A program made the translations under genes and the position numbers. Below, piece after piece: positions 61,766 through 64,000 of a stretch of DNA of 64,000 nt. How positions within the stretch are numbered: the first letter of the stretch is position 1; the number at the start of each line of letters is the position of its first letter. This stretch comes from an uncultured Acidobacteriaceae bacterium. GTDB lineage: Bacteria > Acidobacteriota > Terriglobia > Terriglobales > Acidobacteriaceae. The notes under the pieces are model-generated. The model was not told where the DNA came from, made no database searches, and worked only from the letters and a program-made list of their open reading frames with translations. The stretch covers positions 92,023 through 156,022 of the forward strand of contig CAINJJ010000023.1 of NCBI GenBank assembly GCA_903849645.1. Reading direction: 5' to 3'.

Positions 61766-62385
61766 GGCGGGTGGGGCTGGATGTCGCGCCGTTTGGCCAT
61801 GAGCAGGGCCGGACCCGCTGCACGAGTCCACTCCAGCTCAGGAGCCGAAGCCTGGCGCGGCGAGTGAAAGGCACTCCCGAGCGCCTGATCGCGGCTGCAT
61901 CTGCCCATTCCGCCCCGCCAAATTGAAACGCCAGCGTGAGCAGATTTGCTCAGACGTCTCGATCAGGGACCGATACATTCGGCTTCGCGGTTACCATTCT
62001 GTCATAAATATGAACCTTGGTAATCTAAAATCGGTAACCTTTGATTCGGTTGGTATGCTACCTTTTGAAAGGTTGAGCGAGGTTTGAGCTCAGTCGAGAC
62101 GGGATTTTTGGCCGTTTTCGTCTGGCTTAATGGTAGCCGAGCTCAGCTCAAGGCGGTTGCTGGTCACGACAGCCCTTATGGCCGATAGAAGATGGCGCAC
62201 CGCTTTTGATCTTTCAATCTGTTGTTGTGGCCCTTATTTCTTGCCTCGGTTAACAAATCAAGCAACTTAGGCTTCGCTTTCGAAGCGCATCGACTGACGC
62301 CGACGCAGACGTGTGTCCGGCGACGCACGCGTAGATGTGTCGAGGAGATAGACGCAGTATCCGCCTGAAGAGAGGTAATTCCACA
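61766..62385 (+). other. 620-base intergenic stretch with inverted repeats
   Basis: No gene is supported here. The part at 61960-62060 is AT-rich against the background and contains the inverted pair GGTTACC/GGTAACC. Bases about 62082-62160 could fold into a long stem, with TTGAGCT pairing AGCTCAA and an inner AGACG/CGTCT pair. AGAGG at 62371-62375 lies ten bases before the next ATG and acts as its ribosome site. A regulatory leader for the following secreted protein is plausible, though no known riboswitch fits. Confidence 0.5.
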
Positions 62386-64000
62386 ATGCAAGCGAATAGA
62401 AGCAGAGTAGTCCAATTCGCATTTGCGGCCATGATGCTGTTGATCATGCCGCTCGTCACCTGGGCGAGTTCCAGCAACCCCCCGCTGGGGCGTACCGGAG
62501 CGCCAGGGGAAAACACATGCACATCCTGCCACAGCGGGGGAGCCAACGCCGGCAAGGTGACGCTCAGCCTCTCAGGCGGGTCCGTATACACACCGGCCAC
62601 CGTGCAGCAGATCACGGTAACTGTGAGCGATCCGAATGCCGCGGTCTGGGGCTATGAACTGACCGCCGTGCAGGCCAGCGCGACCACCACCGGGGCGGGC
62701 ACCTTTACCGCCGGGGATGGCAACAGCAGCGTGCGCAAGGGCACAGGCGCAAATATCAACAAGTATTACGCCGCGCAGACCAATGACGGCGTCTCGACTT
62801 TTCTTATCAATTGGACTCCCCCGGCGGCGAGCGTAGGAAACGTGGTTTTCTACGTTGCGGCGGTGGGCGGCGACGGCGGCGGCGATCCCTCGGTAGGGTC
62901 CTCGGTTTATACAGCCAATACAACGCTGACGCCCGTGGTAGTCGGCTTGCCGACGATCGCGGCCAGTCCCGCTTCGTTGAGCTTTGCTTCCACGGTGAAT
63001 GGGGCAGCGCCGGCGGCGCAGACGGTTGCCATCTCAAGCAGTGGTGCAGCGGCAAGCTACACGATTGCCAGTTCGGCAACATGGTTAAGCGCAACTCCGG
63101 CAAGCGGCACCACGCCGGGAAGTGTAAGTGTGTCCACCAATCAGGCCGGTTTGGCGGCGGGCACCTATACAGGCAACGTGACGGTCACTTCGGCTGGCGC
63201 ATCCAACAGCCCGCTGACCATTCCAGTGACCCTGGTGGTGGCGGCCGCTCCTACTTTGACCTTGGTTCCGTCGACGCTGACGTTTACGGCACAGGCCGGC
63301 GGCGCCTCTCCGCCCGCGCAGACAGTTGCGGTGAGCAGCAGCGCCGCGGCGTTGGGCTATACAGTAACCAGTTCAGCAACCTGGCTGAGCGCGGCGCCGG
63401 CAAGCGGCACAACCCCGGGCTCGATCAGCGTAACGGCAAACCCGACAGGACTGGCCGCGGGCACGTATGCGGGCACGGTTTCGGTGGCGGCTGCAGCAGC
63501 GGGGAACAGTCCGCAAACCGTGGCAGTGACGTTTACGGTGACTTCGCCACCTAGCCTGACAGTGGCTCCGGCAGCCTTGTCGTTCACGGCGCAAGCCGGA
63601 GCGGCGGCGCCGGCAGCGCAGAGCGTTGCTGTGACGAGCAGCGGCGCGGCGTTGAGCTATACGACAAGCAGCTCGGCGACCTGGCTGAGCGCTGCCCCGG
63701 CGAGCGGCACAACACCGGGCACGGTCTCTGTCTCGGTCAACCAGACGGGCCTGGCGGCAGGCACTTACACCGGCACGGTCTCCGTTGCAAGCGCAGGCGC
63801 GGCCAATAGCCCACAGACGGTTGCGGTGACCTTTACGGTTACGGCGGCTCCGGTCAACCTGACGGTAGCTCCGGCAGCCCTGTCGTTCACGGCGCAAGCC
63901 GGGGCGGCGGCGCCGGCAGCGCAGAGCGTGGCTGTCACAAGCAGCGGTACTGCTCTGAGCTACACCGTAAGCAGCTCGGCGACGTGGCTCTCGGCCACTC
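62386..64000 (+). CDS. Secreted CxxCH protein with BACON-like repeats (partial)
   Basis: The frame is open for at least 538 codons and runs off the window. Residues 1-28 are a signal peptide. NTCTSCHSGG at about 43-52 is a CxxCH heme-binding-like motif in a 'choice-of-anchor V'/Reeler-like N-terminal domain (to about 185). From about 189 on, BACON-like beta-sandwich units of about 100 residues repeat, each with a conserved SSATWLSA-PASGTTPG core and a GLAAGTYTG turn. At least three full units and part of a fourth are present. These multi-Ig secreted proteins usually act in adhesion or glycan binding. AGAGG is the ribosome site. Confidence 0.85.
   Translation, partial: MQANRSRVVQFAFAAMMLLIMPLVTWASSSNPPLGRTGAPGENTCTSCHSGGANAGKVTLSLSGGSVYTPATVQQITVTVSDPNAAVWGYELTAVQASATTTGAGTFTAGDGNSSVRKGTGANINKYYAAQTNDGVSTFLINWTPPAASVGNVVFYVAAVGGDGGGDPSVGSSVYTANTTLTPVVVGLPTIAASPASLSFASTVNGAAPAAQTVAISSSGAAASYTIASSATWLSATPASGTTPGSVSVSTNQAGLAAGTYTGNVTVTSAGASNSPLTIPVTLVVAAAPTLTLVPSTLTFTAQAGGASPPAQTVAVSSSAAALGYTVTSSATWLSAAPASGTTPGSISVTANPTGLAAGTYAGTVSVAAAAAGNSPQTVAVTFTVTSPPSLTVAPAALSFTAQAGAAAPAAQSVAVTSSGAALSYTTSSSATWLSAAPASGTTPGTVSVSVNQTGLAAGTYTGTVSVASAGAANSPQTVAVTFTVTAAPVNLTVAPAALSFTAQAGAAAPAAQSVAVTSSGTALSYTVSSSATWLSAT
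62949..64000 (+). repeat. Tandem DNA repeats encoding BACON-like domains
   Basis: Units start at about 62949, 63249, 63552 and 63855, a period of 300-303 bases. Units three and four are nearly identical at the DNA level over their first 70 bases, pointing to recent duplication or gene conversion. The array continues past the window end. Confidence 0.85.

Noticed and set aside
62081..62385. Cyclic-di-GMP (GEMM) riboswitch upstream of the CxxCH protein
   Set aside because: A CGACGCACGCG-like piece recalls the motif, but the tetraloop, receptor and second conserved block are missing.

Overview
The window is GC-rich and reads as chromosome of an acidobacterium, most likely class Terriglobia (Acidobacteriaceae-like). 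The support is an Oar-like TonB-dependent receptor with an N-terminal carboxypeptidase-regulatory domain and a C-terminal Phe, a DUF2934 protein, a DUF2911 protein, a GH78 rhamnosidase, BACON-like repeat proteins and a Trx-type ars operon. No rRNA, tRNA, CRISPR array, transposase or integrase was seen.

Region 1 (1-2.7 kb): the end of an operon for a 2-oxoacid:ferredoxin oxidoreductase (alpha subunit end, then a fused beta+gamma subunit), overlapping a branched-chain aminotransferase (ilvE). Region 2 (2.9-23.8 kb): a plus-strand phage morphogenesis cassette. In order it holds a possible small-terminase-like protein, a 2310-residue secreted tailspike-like protein, large terminase, a HipA-like kinase plus DUF3037 pair, portal, prohead protease, scaffold-like protein, major capsid protein, head-tail connectors, tail tube-like protein, a tail hub-like protein and a small holin-like membrane protein. 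It lacks integrase, replication genes, repressor, endolysin and tape measure, so it looks like a remnant or a domesticated (GTA-like) particle. Several of its intergenic gaps carry 7-bp-period repeats, and the kinase pair ends at a strong terminator, as expected of a phage cargo gene (moron).

Region 3 (23.9-36.3 kb): housekeeping genes. These are purE-purK, a WcaF-like acetyltransferase, typA, a secreted metallo-beta-lactamase-fold protein, a histone-tail/DUF2934 protein, a UGT-type glycosyltransferase, a large unknown beta-rich protein, dut, an SPFH membrane protein, and ribH (fused to a VOC domain) coupled to nusB. Region 4 (36.4-50.7 kb): a receiver-PAS-GGDEF-EAL protein, an unknown protein coupled to a Tat-exported alkaline-phosphatase-fold protein, a secreted TPR protein and the TonB receptor. 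The receptor is divergent from a LacI regulator, with two operator-like sites between them. An SSS-family symporter and a dicarboxylate symporter follow.

Region 5 (50.7-54.4 kb): an FmdB-type zinc ribbon protein, then arsR divergent from arsM-arsC-acr3 with a visible operator/promoter and a terminator. Region 6 (54.5-64 kb): a DUF2911 protein, a GH78 rhamnosidase, a small secreted protein, an iorAB-type molybdenum hydroxylase, a 35-residue membrane peptide, and the start of a secreted CxxCH protein with tandem BACON-like repeats that runs off the end.

G-over-C bias on the plus strand is strong at 1-20 kb, reverses at about 20-36 kb and returns after about 50 kb, independently of gene direction. 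Start sites were chosen by ribosome binding sites, overlaps and family length. Homology calls come from recognising motifs by eye, with no database search.
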